Assembly: GCF_945859685.1 (NCBI RefSeq)
Contig: NC_079149.1
Coordinates: 76,499,073-76,563,072 of the forward strand
DNA: 64,000 nucleotides
Origin: Eupeodes corollae
Taxonomy: Eukaryota > Arthropoda > Insecta > Diptera > Syrphidae
Direction: 5' to 3'
Shown piece after piece: positions 45,301 to 55,512 of this stretch (positions are counted from its first letter, which is position 1; each line of letters starts with the position of its first letter). Under the pieces are notes generated by a model, which had not been told where the DNA came from, ran no database searches, and saw only the letters and a program-made list of their open reading frames with translations. Made by a program: the position numbers and the translations under genes.

Positions 45301-46859
45301 GTTATTCAAATACAAGAGCAGTTTGAAAATGATGTCGAGCTAAGGGACATCTCACCGAAGGCTGTTTGGCAACGAGTTCTAGATAAAATTGTGTTACTCA
45401 GAAAAGGACAATCAATAGTGCAACTCTTTACAGAATTTATTACTGGTGAAGATATGTTTGGCTTATCAGAACCTTCAATTGTTAGAATTCTAGAAAGTTT
45501 ACCTGGGGTAGAGAGCTTGACTGATTATAGATTTAAATATGGGCGAAATCCACTTCTAGAACTTCCATTAGCTCTTAATCCATCAGGCTCTGCACGTACT
45601 GAACCAAAACAAAAGCACATTGTCAATTGGAAAAAGGCGCATACACAGAGAACAAGTTCAATTAATGTAAAATTCACTCTCTCCCCATCGTCACTGGTAG
45701 CCGGAGAAGTGGCTTGTCCATATAGTAAGCAATTTGTGCATTCAAAAAGTTCTCAATATCGAAAAATGAAACAGGAATGGCGCAATAATGTCTATCTTGC
45801 AAGGTAATGTACTTTCTGAATGGTTTGTTTTGTTGTATCCATTAATCCAAGTAGTCAAAATAGTTTGCCAAAAATGCTCAGAAATCAATTTTCTCTTGAC
45901 CTAATATAATGTTTTGTATTTTAGATCTAAAATTCAAGGACTTGGTCTTTATGCTGCACGTGATTTAGAAAAACACACAATGGTTATTGAGTACATTGGA
46001 CAAGTCATTCGTACAGAAGTATCAGAATTACGAGAGAAACAATATGATCTAAGGGTAAGTGTTTTAAACAAAGAAAGAATATCCCTAAATAATTATTTTT
46101 TTTTTTACTCAAAACATTTTTGTATGAAGTTAAATTGATTATGTTTTGCTTGGGTCAGTGTATAGTACGAACAAAAATGTTGATCCCACACCAATAAATA
46201 ATATTTTAGATTTAGTATTATTCGGTAACCGTAATCTTAACTTCGTTAGTTATTTTACAATATCAGCTCGCATTCTAACAATAATTAATATTTCCTCAAA
46301 ACTGAGATCATCACAAAAGTAGTTAACCTGCAAAGGCTTCTTAGGCTAAACCCAAACACCTACACTGTCCGTGAATGTTCTTGTTTAATCAAAAAGACCT
46401 TTTGTTCTTAGATCTTTTGTTAATTGTGAATTGTGTTGCAAAAATAAAAATTAAAATATATTAAAATGTTTATTTCATTATCGGTTATAAATGAGCTTCC
46501 AGTAATGTAATTTGGTTTCTTTTTATTACAGAATAGAGGGATTTATATGTTCAGGCTCGATGAAGAACGTGTCGTGGATGCAACACTTTCTGGGGGGTTA
46601 GCTCGTTATATCAATCATTCTTGTAATCCAAATTGTGTTACAGAAATAGTCGATGTTGATCGGGAATACAGAATAATTATATTTGCAAAACGAAGGATCA
46701 ACAAAGGGGAGGAGGTAATTTGTTGTTATACTTTTATGATAAAACTCTTCTAACCTTCAATTTCAGCTATCGTATGATTACAAATTCGACATTGAAGACG
46801 ATGCCCATAAGATATCTTGCATGTGTGAAGCACCTAATTGTAGAAAGTGGATGAATTAA
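36353..46859 (+). CDS. trr: Trithorax-related H3K4 methyltransferase, KMT2C/D type (eight exons)
   Basis: Coding exons: 36353-37162, 38801-41124, 41586-42294, 44003-44467, 45214-45803, 45925-46054, 46532-46714, 46767-46859. All borders are GT..AG and phases agree; 1767 residues. Residues 1-1040 are a Ser/Thr/Asn-rich disordered region with an LLKHLLQ (LXXLL) motif near 592. Then comes a Cys cluster near 1125, an extended PHD finger from about 1251 (CVLCNQKGD...WVHLNCALWS...CTFCNQYGAS...YHLPCAIKEQC), FYRN from about 1403 (RIGNLTFINVGQLLPHQLEA), FYRC (ETNGRPEFVIQ...DISPKAVW) and the SET domain. Catalytic marks RYINHSCNPNC and EELSYDYKFD, and the post-SET CMCEAPNCRKWMN, are intact. It monomethylates H3K4 at enhancers in the COMPASS-like complex and supports ecdysone receptor action in flies. 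Fly trr is longer (about 2400 residues), so upstream exons may be missing from this model. Introns contain LINE and SINE scraps. Confidence 0.93.
38230..38445 (-). pseudogene. LINE endonuclease scrap in trr intron 1
   Basis: Minus-strand reading gives FDSILSTVSSYSRPQIVIIH followed by DFNIHTLLRRFVMHVW, resembling SDSIQRIVLSYPCTEIVV and DFNVRNSSWL of the endonuclease at 8699-9406. It is antisense to trr and much decayed. Confidence 0.4.
41125..41585. other. trr intron 2, no additional feature
   Basis: AT-rich intron with GTAAGT donor and TTTTCAG acceptor; no repeat was recognised. Confidence 0.5.
42392..42448 (-). repeat. SINE tail fragment in trr intron 3
   Basis: The inverse complement reads GGTTGAGAGTTGTAAGTCAC and then TGTTGCGCCAC, the end of the SINE described at 16110-19681. 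Confidence 0.7.
43240..43630 (-). pseudogene. RTE-like reverse transcriptase relic in trr intron 3
   Basis: On the minus strand broken frames read WRGICFFP, then LKTQKRIPRSNTE-like and FTEFEEAFDRV (a motif A block, LF.EF..AFD.V), ending with NKDLHRLHI-like residues. Order and spacing fit an RTE-clade reverse transcriptase (WRGI.LL...L.R...F.DFEKAFDSV). Several stops and shifts. The neighbouring 42600-42950 contains another antisense coding-like scrap (ISLQETKLLTGEF) that may belong to the same or another LINE. Confidence 0.5.
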
Positions 46860-47460
46860 TATTAATATAATTAATATTTTATAAACATTTTCTAATATGT
46901 ATTTAAAACGTATGACCATAATTAATATAAGAACTAAAGTTGCCTTTTGTGTAGAGAATTTTTAATCTGCACGCATATAAGTAAAAGAATATTAAAAATG
47001 TATAAATAAATTTAACTAAAAAAACGTCGAGTAATTCTTTTATTAATTCCAACAGTTTCGAGAAAGTCAAACAAAGGTAGATATAACAGCATTGCAAGAG
47101 ATAAAGTAGCGAGGAAGTGGTGGTGTTTTATTTATATATATAGATTTTTAACAGTAAAAAAAGAGATGGCATCTGGCAGACGGTTTCAAAACCAAAGCCA
47201 TAATTTTATTTATCATTATGTTGAATTGCAAAAATTTGTTTAAGGTTCAATTATTAAATCTATTATTATTACTATATATAGATCGATTATGGCATTTATT
47301 ACAGCTGTAAGCTTAAAACAACTCGTGCTTGGGGCATGTTTTCTATTCCAGCAAATAAACCTACCATCATATTTGGCTTGCATGCTGTAAATGAAACCCT
47401 TTGCACTTTTTGCGCGCAAGGCAAATTTAAGAGCATCAGTTTTCACGAATCGAAAACGAA
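46860..47460. other. Intergenic region after trr
   Basis: It holds the trr 3' UTR with AATAAA-like signals and AT-rich sequence. No other feature is seen. Confidence 0.35.
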
Positions 47461-47463
47461 AAT

Positions 47464-47750
47464 GTTGCCTACTACCAAGTTGTAGAGAGGACCTTCAATA
47501 CCATTCCAAGGTATGCCTTCCTCGGTGACTACAACGCGAAGACAAGTCGAAAGCTACAACTTATGTACATGAGAAAGAGCCCGGACCAGCAAAGGAGAGT
47601 ATTGTAAGATGTTGAGAACAGTTGAGAAAATCGTCCACAGACGAGACGAAAGAAGTCAGCATGAGATAAGAAATGAAAAAATTGAAATCAATGTCCGCAC
47701 CAAGCATGGAAGTTCTATAAAGTACCAATTCCTCAGAATGATGGAATACT
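47464..47750 (+). pseudogene. Possible RTE-type endonuclease scrap
   Basis: The plus strand reads YQVVERTFNTIPRYAFLGDY, NAKTSRKLQLMYM, then a stop and KIVHRRDERSQHEIRNEKIE. FLGDYNAK resembles the GDFNAK block of RTE endonucleases and the preceding residues fit the same context. The match is short, so the call is weak. Confidence 0.35.
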
Positions 47751-48065
47751 AAATTAGGTATATGTGAAGTTCATATCAGAAAATCAAGTGAACATTACAA
47801 TTTTATGTCACACGAATATATACGTGAAAAAACCTGAATCATCGAAAATGCACAAGTCACTAACTAACTTTTGGTTTTCATTTCAAAAGTCTGAATTGTT
47901 GAAAATTCACGTGAAAACTAATACAAATATTATTTTGAAACTTTGAAATGTATTAAAGTTCAATTGAAAAACCAAAAAATAAGATGGACATAATAGAATT
48001 TCAATGGTAATCTATGTAATTGCAGGTCAAAATATAAGTCAACCTACGTGCAATGAAGAATTAAC

Positions 48066-48625
48066 GGGGCGACTTTCCATTACCGCAGCACGAATTTCCT
48101 TCTGATTTTTTTTTACAGTTAGATAGGGGTCTCAATAGAACATGTTTTAAATATTAGGGCGAGGAAACAACTTTAAGTCATAAAAAAAAATATTTTCTTT
48201 TTCGGACTTAACCCTACTTTTTTGTATTGCATTTTTTGAGCCTAAAACAAGTTTTTTTTTAATTGATAGCACGGCATACTAATAGCTAGGTATGCAACCC
48301 CCCTGCTTGGCTTCATTATAAGATTTGGGGTGGGTGCGAGTTTGGGTATATGCAAAGTACTTTTCCATTTGAGCACTAAAATAAAAGAAATTACCAAGAA
48401 AAAAACAAGTATGGCAACACTGAACAAAAAACAGGGAAGAAATGTCAAAATCAACCATTTTTGAGTGTTTTGTATGGAAAAAAGTGAACTTTAAAAATTA
48501 ATTAAAAATAGAAATAAATGTTTCCTCGCTCTAAAATTGCTATAGTTATTATTTATTTGCACATATCTATCGAATAAAAAAAACCGCCAGTCGAAATTCG
48601 TGCTGCGGTAATGGAAAGTTGAGCC
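48066..48625. mobile_element. 560-bp MITE with 33-bp ends and 8-bp target duplication, copy A
   Basis: Left end 48066-48098 starts GGGGCGACTTTCCATTACCG; the inverse complement of the right end 48593-48625 starts GGCTCAACTTTCCATTACCG. The 33-bp ends match at 30 positions. GAATTAAC stands on both sides (48058-48065 and 48626-48633). No coding frame of interest is inside. An 8-bp duplication fits P or hAT superfamilies. A THAP-domain fragment beside another end of the family (49659-49942) favours P. Confidence 0.88.
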
Positions 48626-48633
48626 GAATTAAC

Positions 48634-49650
48634 TTTTCAATTTGCACACCCAAGATTTGTAATGCGAATCGCACTATTTAATTAATTTATTTTTCGCCAT
48701 AAATTAAAAATTAACATTGTTATATTCTTTTAGAATTGGATTAAAATAATTCCCTTTTAAAATATTGCATTGTTCAATAATTTTCAAAAGTGGCAGCCCT
48801 GCACCATTTTTAAAATTGCAAGTTTTTTAAAGCAAGTCAGTCGTTATTTTTACACTACTTTTTCCGTTAATTGCAAATTGTGGAATTGTGCTTAAATTCG
48901 TTTAAAATAAAATATTGATAGTGATAGTTTTTTTTTAAAACTATTCGTTGAAAATAAAATACAACTTTGAAACTGTCCATTGCGAGTGAATTATAAAAGA
49001 AAGTTTAAGCTTTAAAGCAAATTCATATAAATAAGAATAGTGTAGATTATATTAGTATTAGATTTTCAAATTAAAAGTTTAGTTCGCGAGTGTAGTGTTC
49101 TATTGTGGTGAATATAAACAATTTGTTACTTATATTTGTCTTAACATTTATTTGCAATTTTGTGCAATTCTGGGTATTTTTTGTTTGGTTCAAATTATAG
49201 GGTATCATATTGGAGTTAGGTATTCCAGTTTTCGTTTTAATTTATTTTTGTAGTTAAATTACACGTGTTGATTGCAATTTTGTGCAGTCGAAGTTTTTTC
49301 TTAATATTTTTAAAATTATAAATAATTAAACATAGTTAGCCATTTAAGTGTTTTTTTTTTGTATTTAAACAACAATTTTCTGAAATTTTTTTGAATACAT
49401 AGATTTGGTTTTGCTTTTTACTTTTAAAGAGTGTTATTATACTTTCATATACTTTTAGTGCTTATTTCCTGCTTTTTTATTTTATTAACATATTTATTGC
49501 TTTTTTATGTTTTTAATGCTACTATTTTTTAATTTGTCTGCTTGCTTTCATTTTAATTTCATACATTTTAACTTTTTATTTACTTTCAACCTGCTTGCCT
49601 TTAATTATTTAATTTGTACTATATTTTGTCCGTGTTTTTTGTTCTTAATT
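48634..49650. other. AT-rich non-coding stretch, possibly part of a P-like element
   Basis: Sequence is dominated by T-rich and A-rich runs. No terminal repeat was found between copy A and the THAP fragment, so the left limit of the THAP-bearing element is unknown. Confidence 0.3.
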
Positions 49651-49658
49651 TTTTCACT

Positions 49659-49853
49659 ATGGTCTTGTGTTGCTATTCGGAGTGTGGGGTATCAAAACAT
49701 TCCACAAATTTCGTTTCCTTTTTTAAAGTTCCAGACGATTATTGCATACAGATTTGGTTAAAACTTGAAAATATTTCAAACATGCAGAAAATACCAAAAG
49801 TATTTTCTATGTGTAAAAAACATTTCTATGAAAAAGATATAAAAGTTTATTGA
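49659..49853 (+). pseudogene. THAP zinc-finger domain, probably from a P-like transposase
   Basis: A 64-codon frame reads MVLCCYSECGVSKHSTNFVS, FFKVPDD, IQIWLKLENI and KIPKVFSMCKKHFYEKDIKV. The CxxxC pair, the central Phe/Pro and Trp, and the CxxHF pair are the C2CH pattern of THAP domains, which bind DNA at P-element ends. The frame ends right after the CxxH block, without the C-terminal AVPTIF-like motif or a transposase body. It is followed 60 bp later by a terminal repeat of the MITE family (49913-49942), supporting a P-like origin rather than a host THAP gene. Confidence 0.65.
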
Positions 49854-49912
49854 ACTTTTAAATCTTTGAACCGAAATGCTCTGACGATATCTTCTGCCTC
49901 TATTTGTATTTG

Positions 49913-49942
49913 TTTCGTGCTGCGGTAAAGAAATGTTGAGTC
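49913..49942. repeat. Terminal repeat of the P-like family, right-end type
   Basis: TTTCGTGCTGCGGTAAAGAA followed by ATGTTGAGTC matches the right end of copy A with several substitutions. It stands just downstream of the THAP fragment. Confidence 0.6.
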
Positions 49943-50114
49943 TTTCTTCTAGCGGATAGTAAAATATGATGTATGTTGTTAAATCAAATCTGAGGAGAAT
50001 TAACCTCGGCTTTTAGCCCGTTTTGCTAAGACTTTTCATTGTCTGTAAAAATTTAGCTCCAAATAAATGTATTGGTTTTCTAAATTTTGATAGGTTAGTA
50101 ATGTACATTATGAA

Positions 50115-50590
50115 ATAAAACATATTTAAGTCATAGAAAAAATTATTTTCCTTTTCGGACTTAACCTTACTTTTATTGTATTTCATTTTTTAAGCCTAAA
50201 ACATGTTTTTTTTGGATTGATAACACGCCGCACTAACAGCTAGATATGTAGCGGGGGCAAGCTGCCCCCTGCAACAGCCCTGCTTGACAATACTATAGGA
50301 TTTAGGGTCGGTTCGAGTTTAGGTATATGCAAAATACTTTTTGTATTGAGCAATAAAATCAAAGAAATCCCCAACAAAAAAAGAAGCAAGTATGGCAACA
50401 CTGAACAAAAAACGTGGAATAAATGTCAAAATCAACCATTTTTGCGTGCTTTGTACATATGTAAAAAAGTGAAATTTAAAAATTAATTTAAAATAGAAAT
50501 AAATGTTTCCTCGCTCTAAAATTGCTATAGTTACTATTTATTTGCACATATCTATCAAATAAAAAAACCGCGAGAATGGAAAGTCGCACC
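50115..50590. mobile_element. P-like MITE, copy B, ends damaged
   Basis: It follows copy A from TTTAAGTCATA through TTTTCGGACTTAACC, AAGTATGGCAACACTGAACA and TTTCCTCGCTCTAAAATTGC to the right end, where about 20 bp of the terminal repeat are deleted, leaving ATGGAAAGTCGCACC. The left terminal repeat is absent. A 17-bp GC-rich hairpin at 50253-50269 (GGGGGCA, AGC, TGCCCCC) is not present in copy A. Confidence 0.8.
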
Positions 50591-50599
50591 AATTTTAAA

Positions 50600-51404
50600 G
50601 TATATAATTGTAATAATATAAAAACATGATAATTGTACAAAAATTGTGGATTTCTTTCCCATTTCAAACACTTTTACATTGTTGAGCTAATATTAAGTTT
50701 CTTCAGATGTGTGAATTAGACTTCATTTATCTTATCCCCTGCAAAATTAATTCAAAGTTGCGTGTGTAAGGAACTTTAAGTTGCCAAGCGAATGACAGGC
50801 CTGTAAGTTTTCATTTGTATCGACACTCGAACAGACAGAGCACACAAATGCAACAAACAACGCGAACCGAGCCAAAGAACGGGAACACTAGTATAGTACT
50901 AGAATAGAAGTTGTTAAACGAACACCGTCCCGTGTGCATCAATTGCAGTGCAGTGTCTGTTTTTCATCGTTCGTGAATGTTGTTGTTTTTATTTTTATTC
51001 GGTAGTTGATTATTTGTAATTGTATTTGCGCGTTGCGCTGAATGTTTTGTTCTTTATGTCAACATAAAATGAAAAAATAATAATAAGTGTGAAGTGATTC
51101 TTAAAAAAGAAAATAATGTATTGCCTTAAAAATATGTTCAATTAGAGTTCTTTTAAAGGAAATATTTCTTTATTGGCGTTTTATTTTGTCGTCTCTGTAT
51201 CGGTTAATCGTTTGGCCCGGTAAAAGGAATAATAAAAGAAAAAAGAAAAGAAAAACTGGAAACTTACCCCATCCACAATTATACAAGAAAACAAAGAAAA
51301 AGTAAAATAGGACTGGTGTTTCATAAAATAAATAAATTTTGGTATTGCCTCGGTTTGGTGTCTGCAGGACAAGTTTTCGAAATAAATACAATTAAAAAAC
51401 AAAT
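50600..51404. promoter_or_regulatory. Upstream and 5' UTR region of the secreted-protein gene
   Basis: The segment 50800-51000 is less AT-rich than its surroundings and contains CAGTGCAGTGTCTG and CACTCGAACAGACAGAG, typical of an insect 5' UTR/promoter zone; the exact start site cannot be set. Several upstream ATGs occur before 51405. Confidence 0.35.
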
Positions 51405-51924
51405 ATGCGTCGCCAAGTTAGTTCTTCGACTCCGTCTAAATGCAAAATGAAAATCTTAAAAATGAATTCTCCGTTCTTGAATATTTTTCGTTTTGTAGTT
51501 AAAACCAACAGTGTCCTTGTGATTCTTGTTTTGTTACAAACGCAGGTGAATTTTGTATCAAGCAGTAATGAAAAAATACTTCCCGAAGAATCCAAAAGCT
51601 ATGCAGATAGTGAATTGCAGCGAGTGCGTCATGAACATCATCAACAACAGCAAAGCCCACCAATTACTCCCAGCGAAATATCACCACCATCCAAATCTCT
51701 ATCTGAAGCGTCAACTACTTCAGTAGCTTCTTCAGATTCTTTGGGCTCTGTTGCCTTTTCAACAAATGGTGGATACTCCGTGTATAATGGGCATACGTAT
51801 GACAAAGTGGCCCCCGAAGTTGCAGAACAGGACATAAAAGCTACAATCTCTGGGACAGATGCACATCGTCGAAAGAGCTTAGCAGGAGAGTTGCAGAATA
51901 AACCAAGCCAAGATGGAGAGAAGA
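51405..51924 (+). CDS. First coding exon of an unrecognised secreted or membrane protein (partial)
   Basis: I do not recognise this gene. The frame opens at MRRQVSSSTPSKCKMKILKM, with alternative Met codons at residues 15 and 20, and then has a hydrophobic stretch NSVLVILVLLQTQVNFVSSS at about residues 35-54, consistent with a signal peptide or signal anchor. It continues with a His/Gln run (EHHQQQQ), a Ser/Pro/Thr-rich segment, YSVYNGHTYDKVAPEV and DAHRRKSLAGELQNK. A strong donor (GTAAGT at 51925) follows codon 173 plus one base, so translation past that point into the intron is not meant. No acceptor-linked exon was found up to 64000; the transposon-rich remainder is probably its first intron. 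Confidence 0.6.
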
Positions 51925-52121
51925 GTAAGTTAAGATTAAGTTTATGAAAATGCAAGTACATACTTAGAAGCATCCAAATTGTTTGAAGGTATTTATACAG
52001 ATAGGACATATTTTTTAGATGATATTATTAAAATTAGCTTCATTATATCTTACAGTACTTGTTTTTATGAAATGTATTTTCATTAAATAGGTATGAAGTA
52101 AACCTAGGACTAAAAAATAAA

Positions 52122-52321
52122 CAATAGTCCGTTGACTTACAACTCTCAACTATTCCTGTGTACGAGTACTGTTGTCAGGGATGGAAGAAACTTACAGTTT
52201 TAAGCCGAATTCGAATAGCTAATTTAATAAAGCACTTTTCATGACAAGAGTTACTGTTCGAGGATTTGTCAATTCCTCGCAAGAGGCAGTACCCGTGAAG
52301 AAAACTCAAGCCACGGGTACT
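52122..52321 (-). mobile_element. tRNA-derived SINE, copy 3, head mostly deleted
   Basis: On the minus strand it starts GTACCCGTGGCTTGAG, then jumps to ACGGGTACTGCCTCTTGCGA, losing most of the tRNA-like head, and continues through CATGAAAAGTGC to TAGTTGAGAGTTGTAAGTCA. The body agrees with copies 1 and 2. Confidence 0.8.
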
Positions 52322-53279
52322 ACACACCTAAGACTACATCTCCCTATAAACGTTAAAATTTGGTCATAGTTCTCAAGCAGAGCGTTTAACTGGAAGACAA
52401 TACAAGACAAAAGGACAGCAAGAATACCAACAACAGCTAAAAATAGATTTAAGATGGTTCCCAGTCCACTAACCCAGCTCTAACTGATGCTTAATTTCGG
52501 TTTACGACCAGTTCAAGAAGTTAATCCAATTTCCTGAAATTTTGCAGAACTTGGTTCGGTTCATAAACAGATGTATCCCATTTTTATTTAAAAAAGTTAA
52601 ATAACGTATGATTTTTTTAGTCTTTTAAAAACATGTAATTCTATATATTTTATATAATTCTACTATTCTGTCTAACGCCAACGTTAGTCTTTAGAAAAAG
52701 AAACATAATTTTTATTTTAAAACTTTAATGTAGACAATAACAAATCCTAGCTGAGCTGTAAGGGGTTCTAATAGAGGATGAAAGTTTGTATAGAAATCAA
52801 TCTTGAAATTTATATTGTAGGGTTTTGATCAGATATATTTAAATAAATACGAAAATGTTTGTCGAATTTTACACAAAAGTGGGTCAGTAGGAGTTTTTCG
52901 AAAACGTTTTCCATAATTAGTATAAGTGATTTTGATCTGTAAGATGTTAATTTAGTTAGCGGCTTACCTTGTTTAAGTATAACATTTTTCTTTTTCGAGT
53001 GGTGAGAAGTTATTCTTTTTAGATTTATTATTAGAAAAATTCATATTAATCATTTCTATCAAGGAACAGTAGCTACATATATATGATACAATTGACATTC
53101 GTCAGATGTTTAGCGAAGAGATCAGGCCTTTTTTTCTTGACGTACACACTATCTTAAAATTTGACTGTCAAGTTTTGTGCTAAGAATTTTAATAAATGTG
53201 GTTACTTTATGAATATGTGTATGGCAAAAGTCAATCAAATTGATTCAGGTTTTATATGATATGGTGAATATAAGATTGC

Positions 53280-55450
53280 CAATTTTCTGTGCTTTTGATT
53301 GTTACATTCCGTTGTTATTTCTTCGATCGTCGGTATGCTAGCTTAATCCAAACGTGGTAGAATAGGTACTGTACTCTTTTTGGCGCGTTCGTCTGCTTTA
53401 CAATTACCTGGAATGTCTCTATTGACCGATACTCAGTAAATGTGAATCTTAAACAGTTTTGCCATCTCTATTTAAGATTATGGACAGTTCTGCACTGTCA
53501 AAGAGTTTTAAAAGACCGGGCACCAAGACGCCACAGTGATTGGGAAGGCAGAATAAGAGATTTGATTTTATGCGTTTAAAGTACACACCTCCACCAACTT
53601 CCTCATTAGATTTTAATCCAACTGTATAAAAGTAGATCGTCATCGAAAAATGCCCTTTTCTCTAAAAATATCTGGAAGGTATAAAAATGGAGATTCTATC
53701 GAACTGTAGTTTGGAGAATGGTGTAGTCTGTCTACTTTGGAATAAGTCTATTGATGAAGTTCTGAGATGTAAGATGAAGTAGGGTGTCCAGTGCGGCTGA
53801 TGTGTGTAGGAAGCGATCCGCTTGTACATAGACAAGTAGACCTTTTGACTTTACCAAGTTTGTCGCGGTTTACTCCTTTGTATAATGATGTCAACCATAC
53901 TGCCACACTGTACAGTAGAACCGGTCTGATTATCGATGTGTATAATCAATGCGTAATTCGGGGTTGCAAGCCTTATTTATTGCCTATAGCTTGTTTGGTA
54001 GAGTAACTTTCTTGACTCTTTTTGTATGTTACGTTTCCAATTTAGTTTTTTGTCTAAAATGAGACCAAGATATTTTGTTTCATCTGAAAAGGTTAATTGG
54101 TTAATATTGGGAATTTTATATTTTCTGGAGAAAAGAACTAAATCGAGTTTGTCTGAATTGACACCGAATCCACACCGATCAGCTTATTGAGTAAGCTTGT
54201 CTAGATCGTGGTATAAGAGTTCTTTTCGGGTTCTAAGATGCTTTCCTGAAACTGATATAGCAACGTCCTCCTCATAAACAATCACTCTAAAACCCTGTAC
54301 ATCTATCCAGTCAGAATTTCATTGACTACTAGGAGAGCTAGAATATGTGCAGGAGCCGTCTACGTTTTTAAGAAAGCTAGTCATCACGGGACTTGGCTTT
54401 CAAAGAAACTTGACTTTGGGTAAATTCCTTGACAAAATTCTCTTCGGGCCATAATAATTGTATTGCAAATGGAATCGAAAAACGTGGGATTCGTTACTAA
54501 TTTGAAAGAGGAAACAAAGCTATGTGGTTTACTGATCTTAGAACACCTAATAGATGCGCTACAAGGTATGCTCTTGGTAGATACTAAGTAAGATATTATA
54601 TCTTCTGGCGTTGTTACTGGGTCCAGACGAGATATACAAGTTATTTTTATTTTCAAGACAGCTTTGATAGAAATGGAATTGTTTATTACTGTTCCAGTAA
54701 CTCGCAACTGAAAGCTGAATTTGAGTAACAAATTGGAAGTATAAGGGGAGTTGCAGTTAGTTCCTTCTTGTTTCCTTTCAGAGATTTCTTATTAGAATCC
54801 CAGTCTGAAGCTTATGTTGTGACTTTAGCTTGGCTGAAGAATTTCCTAACACTGTCTTCACAGTCCTTTTCCTCCTATATAAGTATAAGTGTAATTAAAC
54901 TTTGTAGTGAAAATCTTTGTGGTCCATTCAGTTTTTATATTATTACGAAAATAGAATATGCTTGGGTTTTCATCAATATTGATGTTGATTTGAATGTATC
55001 TATGATCAGAGAACGAGTGTTCTTTGTATACTTTCGAATCAAAAATAAAATGGTGAATAGAATCAGAGGAAATAGTTATGTCTCGAATCCGAAGAATCAA
55101 TAACCTATAGGTCTTCCTTTTTTTTATAATGGTTTTCGAATGATTACCAACCAACGCCACGTCTCTAGAAAGCACCAAATCAATTATGATTGATATTTTT
55201 AATATGCGTAAAAGTCGCCAAGCAAACTTGAAGAGATCCTCCTTCCTGAGTATTAGTTAAGTAAGACCGCAATTTTATATAAAATTACTTAGTTTAAAAC
55301 TAGAGTTAAAACATATACCAGGCATTTAAATCTGCTAAAATAATTTGGTGGTTGCTATTGATGAATAGGATGTCATTGACAATATAAGCTCAATCCTTTT
55401 TATCTGGATTAATTTCCGAGCCTCAAAAATTAGTTTTCATTTGGTATTTG
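53280..55450 (-). mobile_element. LOA/I-like LINE with RNase H, heavily decayed
   Basis: Minus-strand pieces in order: endonuclease end HSFSDHRYIQININID and FYFRNNIKTEWT (54858-55100); RT C-terminal parts KIPNINQLTFSDETKYLGLI LD (near 54080-54130) and SAALDTLLHLTSQNFI (near 53730-53810); RNase H start VGLKSNEEVGGGVYFKR and LPNHCGVLVPGLLKLFDS (53449-53640). The order endonuclease, RT, RNase H identifies an LOA/I-type element. Most catalytic blocks are lost and stops abound. It is inside the presumed first intron of the gene at 51405. Confidence 0.7.
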
Positions 55451-55512
55451 GTAAGGAAGCGTGAATTGTAGTTAAATAAAAAGAGGCATTAAATATTTGA
55501 AAACTAAACATA

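Noticed and set aside
51170..51402. Two 73-codon minus-strand frames rich in Phe and Tyr
   Set aside because: They arise from an A-rich 5' UTR-like tract upstream of 51405 and show no motif.
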